From Lucifuga dentata (taxonomy: Eukaryota; Chordata; Actinopteri; Ophidiiformes; Bythitidae): 64,000 bases of DNA. Position numbers and translations under genes: made by a program. Numbering within the stretch: the stretch's first letter is position 1; every line of letters begins with the position of its first letter. The DNA is taken from contig VXCM01002615.1 in NCBI GenBank assembly GCA_014773175.1, positions 186,001-250,000 on the forward strand. Direction: 5' to 3'. The notes beneath the pieces are model-generated. The model was not told the DNA's origin. It was given only the letters and a program-made list of their open reading frames with translations, and ran no database searches. This document shows positions 12,662-26,000 of the stretch, piece by piece.

Positions 12662-15600
12662 CCCTGCCCCGCTTTGATCTCACTGCTGATGTCAGACCAG
12701 TATTAGCATAAGAAAGCAGGACCAGCAGAGGTATTGCAGTTCTACACGGAATGTTATGAGGCTGATATGCTAGAATATCCCCACAGGGACATGGAGTGTG
12801 TTGTGTCTGTGGAGCTATATGCTTATCATATGACCTTATATTGTTTCATGTAGCCTATATTTCAATATTTCCAATTATTCTTATATTAATGTGTGGAGTA
12901 TGAGCTCTAGTTAATATTTCTTTAAAATCTAAAAATTCATTGCTACAGTCAAGTGTAATGATATGAAGTGTGTCATAGTGTGGGTACTGAAAACTTTAAG
13001 ATTTATTCTTAAATATTTTCTCATATTTCCATATAATTCTTCCCACAGTTCTTAATACTGGGTTTTAGTGACTTTATTGTGTTTAATTGTATTTGCACAC
13101 ATAGTTTAATATCTCCAGTTATTCCTCATTTACAGGATAATAATAAAGAGTGTAAAGTTGCATTAATTAGTTTTTGGAAATACTACCAGTGATATTTATT
13201 GCATTGAAAACTAATTTATCATCTGACCTTATTCTTTGGAAAAACTGAGACTCATTTATAAAATATTGTCTTTTTTCAGAGCCCAGAGCTAAAACAATAA
13301 GCTTATTTCTCATTAATCATGAAATCATTACCACTCTATATAACAGGAGTCACAATGGTGGAAAAAGTTATTGATGAGATAGACATCAGTTTATTATAGC
13401 CTATTTTATATTTCATCTTAAGCTCTAAAAAGACAGAATTTATTGAAATTTTAATGGCAAATGTGACAAAAGTGGTATATGCTGATTTGGTCCAGTTAAT
13501 AATACAAGAGACCTATTCTTTTGTTTAAAATTTATAATCATGGAATGATTAAAAAGATAAAAGAAATTAATAAGTCGCGTTACAAAAACAGAAAATGTCC
13601 ACAACCATGCTGCACATTCAGATCCATTCAGAGCTGTTTGGTATTCAGACTTTGTTTCAATCTTTTTTAAACGTTTAAAATTCAACAATGGTTCTGCTTT
13701 CTCTGTAATTTGCTTATTACTTTCATAATGTTTTCTACAATAAATATTTACAGAAAATGAAAAATAGAAAATTTGTAATTCTAAAACAATCTTCTTGCAA
13801 GTGCTGTGGCATTAAAAACACAATTTGTGTATTAATATGGATATCATACATATTATAAATGTATTGTAACACATTGCAATATGGTATTGTAGTATTCACA
13901 CATATGCACACACATCTGGAGTACACTTCTCAACAAATGTTTCTGTGAGAAATTTTAAATAAAACCTTCCTAAAGTTACATCTACTTTTCCTGCGCTATT
14001 AACCGCATGGTAAGTGATCTGCTGCTGAACCAGCTGTGGGAACATGATGTATAGGTTCCCTGAGAATCTGCTGCACCTCCAATGCTCAGACAAAGGCAAT
14101 AAAGAGCCGTTGTCCAGACCTTGACCTTGTGCGCGGTGTACCTAACATGGCTGAACTCTTACACCACTGGCTGCTCCTCTGGGAACAGCAGATCAGGTGT
14201 TGTGGAGCTGTCTCTGGAGCACACACACATACCACAACAAGCCTGCTTCCTCTGGGAACACACATATCTCGTGTCTGAATCAGGATCCGGCACTTTGCAT
14301 GCAGTATGACAGCCACATATGTATGTATTTTATTTACAGTGGGGGCCGTAATCCTGGTTCCAGAGACTGAATAGGTTTTACATGGCAGTCAACTGCGAAT
14401 GGGCACTGGCTGGAGCATGTGGGCGTCGTGGTGCTTCCAGTGGAACGGGGCCCGTCTGAGACAGAAGCTTTTTACACTCAGGCTCTCCATTCCTGAGCTT
14501 GGATCAACACACGGCCCCCTTGATCTTCACATCTCACCTTCTGAGCAACACAGAGGGGGGAAGCGTTCTGGGGGGCGAGGGGGCAAGAAGGGAGCCACAG
14601 GAGTATATGATAATGACATAAATCATCAGATACACACACAACAGCAAAGTGAGAGCTGAGCTATGACGAAACATCATGATCAAAAATTTTTAAAGATATG
14701 GTCACAGTTACATTGTTCTTTTTGTCTTTAAGATGCTGAGATTATTGATGAAAAACATTCCAATTTTAGTGTAAGGAGATGGCTTATTATATTTAATAAT
14801 TAGAACAAGTATCTTAGGGAACAAATTTATTCTTTTAAACTGTTTTGCCAGCATGTCAGCTACATTTTGGATAATTGGATAGATTTTCTGTAGTCTTTCT
14901 TTCTATATAATTTACCCAGAAGTGGCTGGTTTATTTTAAGTCCAGTCATTTTCAATAAGTTGCATAAATAACTTTGGCATATCAGATATATAAATAACAG
15001 ACTGCGACAAAAATGTAAATGTGGGCAAAATACAAAAGGGAGTTGATTTGCCTTTGTTAAAACAATGTGCTTTCAATTGTTTCACATCAGGCTGAATATG
15101 ACTGTTGTCATGCAAAAATGTTTTCACTGTTTGAATGTTAAAGAAATAATGCAGTTCTTTGACTTGACTGAATAAAGAGTTAAATCAGTCTAGCTCTGCA
15201 TGAATACAGTGATTCCTCTGACTCAGTACTGAGCCATTGTCCTTCGTATCTCAAGAGGATCAAGGCAATATCAAGAGTCCAGAGGCTTCCCAAGGGGGGG
15301 TTAGGACACTCAACTTTCACCCTGGAGGATCAGGGCCTGAATGGGTGCGGAGTTCCTATTGTACTGCTGGAGAATCCTCCCATGCACTATGAAGTTAAAC
15401 GGAGGTATGTCAAGGAGTGGAAATGAATCTACGTCATCGTTCTTCATTGCTGTAAAAATCTGATTATACATAGCTTGAGTTCCTTGTATTTATAAATTAA
15501 ATTATTTCCCTGTGTTAGTTTTATTTTATCAACATTAAAATGACCAAAATATGTTAACTATAATGATAAATCAATAAACATTTAACTCAGGCATGTAAGC

Positions 15601-16588
15601 TTAACGTACAGGCCTGCATTTCTGACTCTGAAATGCCACATTGCCTGTCCTCTATTAACAACTAATCCATTAGACCAGCGGAGAATTTTCAAATAAAAAT
15701 TAAAAACAGAAGATTGATCAACAGTGAAAATAAATACAGTAAAGTGAAGCAAGAACATAAAAGAGAATGTTCAGATGGAAACAATCTGTGAATCAAATCC
15801 TGAACGGTTAGTTTTCATTCGGCCTCTTATCTACAACCGAATTGCTGAACAGTAGAGGGATCTGCTGCCAGCTTATATTGACAAATAACAAGAACATTAT
15901 GGATTTTTTATTTTTAAGCATTTTTAAATGGTAAATGCTATCAAGCTGCACCAACAGCCAGGGGGCAGTTACAGCTTCGGCTCATACATGTGAAAAACCC
16001 ATCATCCTCTGGTGTTCCTCCTGTGAGAGCTGCTGTACCTCCCAGTGGGGATCGTCGCAGAAACAACAACCTTGGGTCCAATCTGTGCTCCGCAGGACAA
16101 GACTGGACCCACATCTTTTGTATACCATTTGTTTATAACCTCTCTTCTATTGTGCTTTGAGGACAGAGCTCTTTCAAGTGACAGATGGGTGGCACTTTTG
16201 AACATGTCATGTGGTCTTCCAGGATAGCTCAGACTGCACAACAACCTACACCATGAACTGTGTGGGACTGTTTATTCATCTTTGAAGCCTGCAGCAAATG
16301 TACTGCCCAAGAGTTTAACAGCACAGGAGGATCAGTTCCAAAAAACAAAACCATGACGGCTGCTCTGGTTAGGGCTGACGTTATCACAGCTGAAAAGAGT
16401 ATTGATTCCAGTATTACAACTAAATATAGTCCAGATATCACCAACTGACCTAACAATTCAGTTCTACTGAAATATGCATTATTTTCCTTAAGGCATATAT
16501 AAAATTGGAACATAAATATTGATTGGCCTGATAAATAATACAGCAATGAGTTCACACATGGGCTTTACATATATACTCACATACACTA

Positions 16589-17170
16589 CAGGCAAGAAGT
16601 TTGAGGCCACCCACGGATTAAAAAATAAAAAATAAAAAATCACCAATACACTGTTTGTTTTACAATTTATTGCACAGGAAATGACAAAAACATATAAAAT
16701 AAATGTAACTAATTAGTTTTCAATGTCAACAAGAGCATATGAATGAATGAATGATTTTTTTTGTGTGTGTGTGTGTTATACATACATATATGCCCAACTC
16801 ACATGGGCTTACAAGACACTATTTACATTCATACCAGGTATAATACAATTTATACAGATACAGTGACATTATTTTTCATTAAAGAACATAAAAAAGAGCA
16901 AATAAGAATTTCTTGTACATTGTAGTCATTAAACATATTAATAAAATAAACCATTATGTAGCCACTATAGCTTAAGGAATGATTTTTAATGAAGGCATGT
17001 CCAGTCTGTATTAGTGCACTGGCACTCCAGTTGTGATGTGTTTTGTGCTGATGTGTTTTAACATTCTATTCAATAGCCTGCTGTCTGCCTTCTCCCAGAT
17101 CATTTTGTGATTAACTTGCTACACAGTCTGGTCATGCTAAATCTGTGGGTGGCCTCAAACTTCTGGCCTG
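16589..17170. mobile_element. Tc1/mariner-type MITE with 34-base inverted repeats
   Basis: The left end reads CAGGCAAGAAGTTTGAGGCC and continues ACCCACGGATT. The right end is the inverse complement with two or three differences. Both ends are flanked by TA (16587-16588 and 17171-17172), the Tc1/mariner target. The 582-base interior is AT-rich with no transposase frame, so it is non-autonomous. Confidence 0.85.
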
Positions 17171-17319
17171 TAGCATATATTCTATGAATACACTCACATA
17201 CAGATGAAACTGTTTATTAGTGATGTTCATTTCTTTGAGTTTTATGGCTTGGTGGTAAGGATGGGATTAGTTGGTGTTTGTCATCCAGCTGCTAGTGCTT
17301 CATCCTCTGGATTCTTTTG

Positions 17320-17800
17320 TTTCCACGTGAAAGCATCCGGATTGCTTTGGGATAATTTCACAGTTATGCTCTGTAAACCACTTTTGGGACTTTTTGCAGA
17401 CTCAAAGATGCTTGTAGATTAAAGAACATACTTAAAAGGAAAAAATACACACAAAAACTGAATTTATTTTGTGTTATTCATGATCATTTTTGATTGTAAA
17501 GCCATTTCTACAAGTATTAAGATAGGTATCTCCTTAGCAGGAAATATAAACCTGAATCTGGATCGCTTTAGGACAAGTGTCTCCAGAATTTCATAACTGT
17601 GCTCTGCAAACCATTTTTTGGGACATTTACAGGCTCAAGAATGCTTGTACATTAAGGAACACACTTAAAAGGAAAAAATACACTCTAAAGCTGCATTTAT
17701 ATTGTGTTATTCATTATGATTTTTGATTATGAAGTCAGACTCTACAAGTATCAAGATCAAAGTATCTTCTTAGCTGCAAATATAGACCTGAATCAATGAA
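17320..17800. repeat. Tandem duplication of about 245 bases
   Basis: Two adjacent copies (roughly 17320-17562 and 17563-17800) share long matching blocks, for example TGCTCTG followed by AAACCA, ACTTAAAAGGAAAAAATACAC and TTGTGTTATTCAT. The copies differ at many positions, so this is an old local duplication, not an assembly artefact. It begins just after the TA of the neighbouring MITE. No coding content. Confidence 0.75.
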
Positions 17801-18275
17801 GTTTTCAAGTTTGGACCATGGGACTCAATCTGAGAAAAGTCTTTGCTAAGGATACTATTCAGCTAAGTTTGATCTACATACAGACAGGCAAAACTGTAAA
17901 CTAAAGATGTGCCCATATTACAGTAAAATCAGTATGGGTGATTTCAGTTTCCTTTGTTCCATTATTCACCATCTGTGGAGAAGCTCCAGGATTTTGTCTC
18001 GATGACGTCATCACTACAGTCTGTCTCAGCTTAATGAGACACTGGTTCACAAACTAAACCTGAACTGTTCTCTGCTAGAAAAACAACATACAAATTCTAA
18101 TTTGGTGTTGATTTTCTCTCAAAGATAAGAGACGTTGCTTTCAACGTCAAGGGTGGCAGCACTGTCTCACACAGGTCTTTTATCACCTTGTATGAAGCCA
18201 TATCGCTGATTCTGAAGAGGTGTTGCTGAAAGAGGAGCAAAAGACATTGAGGGGTAGGGTGGGGGGTGGTAGTGG

Positions 18276-18390
18276 NNNNNNNNNNNNNNNNNNNNNNNNN
18301 NNNNNNNNNNNNNNNNNNNNNNNNNNNNNNNNNNNNNNNNNNNNNNNNNNNNNNNNNNNNNNNNNNNNNNNNNNNNNNNNNNNNNNNNNN
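18276..18390. other. Assembly gap (115 Ns)
   Basis: A run of N bases flanked on both sides by G-rich sequence. Reading frames that appear to cross it are meaningless. Confidence 0.99.
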
Positions 18391-21284
18391 GGGGGTGATA
18401 ACTTGAGCAGAGTCTTGGGCATCCCTTTCATTCACAGATGTCTCTCTTCTTGCACCTCATGGGTGAACATTAAGCCAAAGTGGGATGGAGGAATCTAACT
18501 TACAGGCGCCAGCAGTGCTGCAGACCTAAACAATAGATTCATTATGGAGATACACCTGTTTCTTATAAATTTACACCTTTTAATAACACCAGAGTAGCTT
18601 TACAAATGACTTAAGTGTATTTCTTTAAGAACTCTAAAAGCAGGAACCTCCCAGTCAAAGTCAGAGCTACAGTGCTGCCCTGTGTCCTCTGTGAAAATGG
18701 AATAATCTCTTTGGTATGTATATACTGGGTTTCTCAGTCAGTGAGTTCCAGCCCAAAATGGGTTCTAAGCCCTCTTCTGAATGAAGGTGTGTGGACGCGT
18801 GCCTTGATGAATGTGATGAGATTAGCCTCTAATACACTTTAGTCATGGTTAAACACATTAATCAGTGCCATTTTCTCACATTTACATTTAACTGTTTTAA
18901 TCAGATTAGCTTTTGCAAAGGCAGGTCAGAATAAACTGGATTTTAAGGCTACAATCAACAACTTGACACCTAAATAAGTCAAACCAAAAGCTTTGTTTGT
19001 AGTAGTAGGAGGATCTGATTCTTGCTTGTGCTGCCAATTTTCCCTGAAAGGAACCTTGAAATAAAATACACTTAAGCCCTATGTCTTCTTCCCCTCCAGA
19101 GTGTAGTTAAATCCTGGCTGTGTATGGACATGATTAGAGTGCCACAAGTCTTATATCAGTGCACAACCTTGACTTCCAGCAGGAACCTGGTGCATGGGTC
19201 AATTATGGCAATACCTTGTTTTGCTCAGAGGCAGAGGATATTGCCCCAATGGTAAAACACACAGGATGCCCCTGAGTTTCATCCTCCACCAACATCCACT
19301 CCCACAGCAAAAATGCAACATTAAAACCTGAAGGAGGTATATATCACTTTTGGCACTGAGTATCTAGATGGGGTTATGAAATGATGTTGGTATGCTCCTG
19401 TGCTACATATGGCCACAGCGAGGCCTGAACTCAACTCCTTCCTGCAAACAGAGCTGCACATCAGGCAGATGAGACATGGAGATGCCCTCTTCACACTGAG
19501 CTGAGCACCAACAATCAGGGCTTTGTCAGGGAGGGATCTGCTGTTACAGCTCACAGGAAGAATACAAGTCTCTTTAAGTGCACTCACAGGGGTTATCACT
19601 GTTAAATATAGGTACGGCTCATGTCAACAAACAAAAAGTTGTCTGAAAGAGATTTGTACTGTCATTTATCTGGTAGGGTGTTGTCAGCAGCATAGTGTCT
19701 TTTCACAGCCACATTATATACAGTGTAAAGAGTAACAAAACTATACAGTGATTCTTATAAAATTCTGAGGTGTTTAAGAAAAATCATCACATGACAAAAT
19801 CATTGTGTAGTAGCTTTGAAGCTTACACTGTCACAAATAGTTTTCTGGGAAACAAAGACTGGCCAATACAAATACACCGCAATTTAGTTATTGTCTAAAA
19901 TGGGCAGTTTGTCAGTTAAAATTAAAATCCACTAAATAAGTCTATGAACAAGTTTCTACTATGGTACTTTGTATACAGTAGCTTCAGTTAGGTAATAAAA
20001 GCATGCCAGTTTTTTTTTTTTTTAAACTAGGTTTTCATAAGTAAACTTGAATATAATGTATTTTGAACAGTCAGGGAACTTTTAGACATCTTAAATTCTA
20101 CGGCAAAATCTGGAGGGCTGTTGTCAATATTAATCATAATTTATATAAAACAAAATTATCAGGCCAAATAAAGCTGTAATACGTATGGTGCAGCTGCCTT
20201 GCTTTTCTACTTGGCAAAAGGTATTTTTGGAGACCTTTCGTAAAGGCTCAGCGACCACCACACTGGAGTTCATGGCAAATAATTGACAAGACTGGCAGCC
20301 ACTGTCCTACTCTGATCACGTTCCTATAAATTACATATTAACTACATAACAATAGCAGCAACAATGTCAATGCACAAAGTGGTGGTTTTGCACTACTGCC
20401 ATACAATGCCACACCTATCAGACATACTCAGCATTGTGGAAGCCCTACACCTCAATTGGGGCAAAAATTTATTGCAAAATAAACATGTACCAAGTACATA
20501 GAGATAATGTGGTTATATAACTTTAATGTCCCTCCCTCTCAGCACACATAACTGTTGATTCATTAATGAATTATGCTATAATTTGTATTTACTGCATTAT
20601 GCCCAAGAGGATAAAGTGCTTACTTTGAGGCAGGCAATCAAACTGTTTGAACAATGTACAACTTCAGCCTCTATATGATGTGTCATGGCCAAATGTGGAG
20701 ACATACAACTTTAAGTGACTGTAATAATATTTCACATTAGATTTTTTTTTTTTTTAAATGCTACTTCACAGCCTTGTGTAGCTCTTCAAACTTCCACTAG
20801 TATGCATCTAAGAGTAAACTGCAACTTCACAACGCCATCTTGTGTTAAGTTACAGACTTGACTACATAAGAACAACCTTAAAGTAATAAAATCACAATCA
20901 AAAACCTCTTTTTGGAGCATTTTATTACTTTTTTTGACAAATATATATGAAGGGTTTCCTACTGAGGAAACATTCTTTCAAAGGTACGTTTACAGCAAAT
21001 TCATTCCTGCAAAGATACAGGAAACATGGGAAATCATCAGAAGACATGATAGAACTAACCATTTTTATTTGTGCCAAGAAAGGTTGCATTTCATAATTGT
21101 AATGAATAAAAGTAATATTGAAGTCAGTCTGGTCATTTTTTGGACATGACAAAAACAAAGTTGATTCAAATGCCAATGGGACATCTATAATTTCATGATA
21201 CAGGGTAAAATATTAGTTTTGCATCAAGGCACACAAGCATTGATAACCATCAGTTGAGCACTGCTTTTTTTTCTTTCTTTTTTT

Positions 21285-21290
21285 TTTATT
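21285..21290 (-). terminator. Candidate polyadenylation signal of the THAP12-like gene
   Basis: TTTATT on plus (AATAAA on minus), about 230 bases past the stop codon of the four-module gene. It sits next to a T-rich run, so a chance match is possible. Confidence 0.3.
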
Positions 21291-21519
21291 TGCCAAGACA
21301 TTGGTCCCATTGGGCAGTTCTACTGTACAGAGTTTAAAAAAAAAAAAAAAGGAATTTCTTTCCAGGATAACAAAATAAAATATTAAAGAATTCAGATCAA
21401 TAATGTACATAGAAATATCAGGTGCATTCAGAAACTGGGACTAAATTAAGGTTGAGGATACATTAGGTGGCATATGGTGGCAATGACATCTCAGAACTAT
21501 GACGGAAGACCTGCAACTA

Positions 21520-23042
21520 TTACAGAGAATGTAGCTCAGTGAGGGATCTCTTTTCCTGCTGTAAGAATTCCTGCAAGCTTCGTTTTCCCTGCCTGAAGTT
21601 GCTCTCCCTCCTTGCGAATGGCAAGATGACCTGGAGTCTGAGAAGAGTTTCAATGTTACTAAAACTTCTTATCTGTGATGTCTTGAGTGTATCAAGCACA
21701 GTAGTCGGGAGATAACCTGCCATGGGATCCAACCATTTCTCCTTCCATGACTTCATCTCAGAGGGAAGGGAGATTTGATCTGGCAAATCTTCCCTGTACA
21801 AGCGGAAAACAAGACCACTAAGAATGCTGGTTTCTACTTTGGACATTGCATAAGGCACAATCTCAAGACACCGCAAGGTATCCATTACCTTATCTGTGAA
21901 GAGGTCATCAATTTCAGCTATTGTGTACTCTACCACTTTCATGCTTACTGATTCTTTGTAAAACTCGCTCAGCGGCTCCAGAAGCACTGAATGTAACATT
22001 GTTACTTGGAGTTTAGAAGCTAATGTGACAGCTTCCTCAAAGCAGGCCCTGTGATGGGTGTCAATGTCACTCTTCAGTTTACTGAGGGATGCTCTCACAT
22101 CAGGCAAAATATTCACAGCAAGCAACATATCTAAGGGTTTACCCTGAAGAGCCTGACTCAGCTTTTTAGTTACACTCAGGATATTCTTCTGCACCACTGT
22201 TGAGAAGATGAACTCAAAGTTTCTGATTGCACTGAAGAACTGTGCTGCTTGTTGCTGGTTTGAAACAGTCCCTTCCCCCATCAGCTCATTCAAGCAGAGC
22301 ATGATTGCTTCTAAAAGCTCTACCATCACCTCGTGCATATCATGACTCTTCTCCCAGTTTTTGATGAGTTTGTCCCTCAGCTCATTACCCTTTCCTTCAT
22401 CGTGTTGAAACAAATAAATGATTGTTTCTTCCAGTCTGTTCTGGCGTTGTGCATCCTCTGTGAGCCACTGCAATATTTTAGCTATCAAAACAGAGCCATC
22501 AGCTACTTCTTCTGCAGGAGAGGATTTGGCCAGCCACACATTAAGGGACAAAGTGGAGCTAATGGTTCGTATAGCCTGGGGGTATTTCTTAGCTATTGCT
22601 ACACTAACAGCCCTCATCTGAGCTCCTAGTTCACCAACACTCAACAAGGCCTGTCCTCTACAATATTCCATGTTGAGCCCCCACTTCTCTGACAGTGAAG
22701 TCTCAATAGCATCTGCAAGCACAACTGGATCTTCACTGAAATGGATGAAAGCCAAGGTTTCCTCACATTGGATGTCTTCTTTGTTCAAGAACCTGATGCA
22801 CAGTGGTACATACAGCTCTCCGTCAATTTCCACAGCTTGCTCAGTTATAACTGTAAAGAAATGCGAGTCCCACAGTTCCTTGAGGATTTGTTCACGTAGT
22901 TGTGGGTCATAGAAAGACAGTGTTTGTCTTGGTCCTGGAATGACCTCCAATGTAACATCCTCATCCAATTTCACCTCTCCATCAGTGGGCTCCTCAGCTG
23001 CATTGGAGGCTTGTGGTTCTGTTGTTGCCTCTTCAGTGCCTC
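21520..23042 (-). other. Module 4 terminal exon of the THAP12-like gene (C-terminally short)
   Basis: A 1523-base last exon including the TAA stop. It has FFTVITEQAVEI, EYCRGQALLSVGEL, FEFIFSTVVQKN and EMKSWKEKW, then SNIETLLRLQVILP, and stops after SLTELHSL. The final stretch of 70 or so residues present in modules 1-3 and in single-body thap12 is missing. It is preceded by a 37-base micro-exon (23635-23599, VMETLQILKFNS). Confidence 0.85.
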
Positions 23043-26000
23043 CTGATTAAAAAATAAAATAACGTTAATGTTCCAAACTTTCAAATCAAAACATTTCTGC
23101 CTATTGCTAATTTCTGCTTGTTACTGGTTATGATTTAAGGCTGCAGTATGCTTCCTCTGACATGCCTATCAGAGAGTTTCATTCCAATGGTCAATTAACT
23201 CTGCCACTCCACCAGGCATACCTGCTTCACACAGCAATTGGCCAGGTGTGGTGAGGCATGAAAGAGGAGTTTTAATGTCTCTCAGGCTCTTTTTTTTCTT
23301 TCCATCACTGTTCATGTTCCGTGGAGAGAATTAAAAGTTAAACTGTGCTGCTATACTCATTTATATCCGTTTATAATCGTGTGGCAATCACAAAAATACA
23401 CAAAAGACAGAATTCTTGGAATGATCTCTCCTAAAATGAAACTTTGTGCTGTTATTGATGATGTAATCATGCTGAGATTACAAAATGCGCACACACACAC
23501 ACACACACAGCCCTCCCCTCTCTGACAGCAGCTTTTCACAGGCCGGGTCAGATGAAGCATACTGTGGTCTTAAGTTTTGGCAATCAGAATGCACTTACCA
23601 CTGTTGAACTTCAGTATTTGTAATGTTTCCATTACCTAAAACATAATAAACACAAAGTTATGTTTTTTTATTTTTGTTTGTTTTTTTATCAATTCTCTAT
23701 TATGAAATACTGATTGGAATGATAGTTTAAAAAAAAAAAACACCACGAGTATATTTTATTACATATTTTCTGCAATATTAAACATGTTTAAACAAAATAT
23801 GACACAAAGGATGGTACTTTGAGTTTACCTGGGAAACACACGGACTGCTCTCTGGATTGACCTCTATACACTTCTCAATGACCTCTGGCAGTCGTTGCAG
23901 TGTCACTGAGTGAGAAAGGAGCATCACACGATCCATTCTGTTACCCTTACTAACAGTGTTTTTTAAGAGGTCCCTCATGGAATTCAGAGTGGTCTTCATT
24001 AGGTCACATTCGATACTGACACTAGGCAGGACAGCTACAAGCCTAAGCAGTAAGGTAATAGTAGGATGACTTTTTGCCTCAGGATGGAGTAGTGTTTCAG
24101 AGATGGATGTTGGAAGAGCAACATCTGGATATTTCTCTGTCCAGACAGCAGCCCAGGCATTGACTTCCTGCTCAGCTGCATCAGGCTCAGGAAGGTCTGT
24201 CAGATAGAGGCTGAATGGTTTGTCCGTGGACTCTGGAAGAATGGGCTGTGGATTACATGAGGGTAGCAAAGACAGGACTGACAGAGCCTTCAGGTGGTTG
24301 TCTGAGAAGCTGTACTTCATTTCATCAATGAGACTCATCAGGAGAGGAACGCTGAGGTTTTCCCTGTAATATACTTCTGGGGACTCATAGCTGCTGGCTT
24401 CCTCTGAGAAACACACTTGTTCAGGAGCTACCTTAATTGCTAGCTGGAAGGCCTGCTCAAACCAAGGAGTGTGCACAGTGCTTATGCTTTCCAACATTTT
24501 GTGAAGGGTCTCTATGATTGAAGGGATTTTTTCCACTTCACAGAGGATATCAGCAGGGTTTCCACAGCGGAAGACAGTGCTGCAGTTTCGTAGAGGAGCG
24601 CACGCATTCTTCAAAATCACAAGAGTGACAATGAAATCCATACTTCTCAGAGCAGTAGAAAGAACTTGCGCATGAAATGACTTGGCACCTGAGGCACTAG
24701 AACTAACAGCATCCAAGCAGCTTAGGATACCCTCTAACGTGTCGACAAGTATGTCAAAGAAGTCCTCTCTTTTTTTCCACCTTGAGCAGCATGTTTCTGG
24801 AATTTCCTCCAGAGCCTCCCTTGGTGTGTTCAACAGCCCATCAACAGCCTGTGCTAGCTGTCCCTCCAAATCAGGAGATTCATCAAAGAACAGCAGCAGG
24901 TCTTCCGTGATATCCAACATTTTTGCTACAGAAGGGCAAGGCACACTTCCTGCCAGCCAGTGGGCAAGACCACAAGACTCACTAGGTGTTACAACAGAAA
25001 GAGGATAGGTTTTTAGGAAATCCAGAGACATTTTCTTCAGGCTTTGGTAACCCGAGCCCAAGTGCATGAATGCTTGTCCACGACACTGAGACATTGGTAA
25101 GCCCCAGTCTTCAGTGAGAATTTCTGCAAGCTTCTTCGCTTGTTTGTCAACATCACAGTTTTCATCAAATGGTAAGAAACCAATGAGCTCAACTTTTGGA
25201 GCAGATTCTCCAACATACCTGATAAAAACAGGCAGATGTGTCTTCTCAGCAATTTTAACTGGTTTGTCTGTGATAAGTGAGAAGAATGGAGATTCCTGTA
25301 TTTCCTTCAGTATCACATCTCTGATTCCCTTTAGGAGTAGTTTCACCATTTCGCCCTCACTTATGTTAGGTGTGCATTTGCTTTCGCTAAACCAGTGGCA
25401 CATGCTAAGCTCCTGGATGAAAAACTCTCGATCCTCTTCTGAGATTTCAGACAGACTGATATTCTTCTTCCCCAGGGTTGCAGCCAATCTGAACACCGTC
25501 TCCAGACTTTGACGATTATCTCCTGCGTGCCCATTCTCATCTGCTGGTTTCATCTCCTGGTCCTCGTTTTTGTCAGGAGATTGATAAACCTTAAGGTCCT
25601 CAGCTTCTTCTTTGTCACAATCAACTGCATATGCCAGGGAAAAAAACAATGTAAGAGAAAACAGCACAACAGAGAAAAGGATCATAGTGTTTAAAAAAAA
25701 AAAAGTTTGTTTAATTTCACTAGCATTACATTCATATTACTTAAATAACATAATAACAGCACTTAAAGGACCATACCGGCCATTTTGCATGTTTGAGCCT
25801 AATATATTCAATGTTACTGACAACCATTTCCCAAAGGATAAAACCATATTTCAGCTTTCCTGATATTTTGCAAACTCTCTTCATCTTTCAAAATCAAATA
25901 TTCAAGCAATACACCCACCTTAACACTGATGTTTCGCCTGCTGATAGTTATGCAGCCTTATGAAGTCACGGACTATATTCTCCGGTGGAGACATACATTC

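Larger units (their letters stand above)
12670..21240. other. Gene-poor interval between wnt11 and the THAP12-like gene
   Basis: No convincing coding exon was seen on either strand over 8.5 kb. It holds a Tc1/mariner-type MITE, a tandem duplication near 17.3-17.8 kb and a 115-base N gap. Given its position upstream of wnt11 it may contain enhancers, but nothing in the sequence proves this. Confidence 0.5.

Noticed and set aside
18097..18498. Frames spanning the N run
   Set aside because: More than a third of each translation is X; no real evidence of coding.
23778..25685. A stand-alone secreted or membrane protein starting MILFSVVLFSLTLFF
   Set aside because: The hydrophobic leader is translated intron: a polypyrimidine tract and AG acceptor at 25625 precede the true exon start, and the phase matches the upstream micro-exon.
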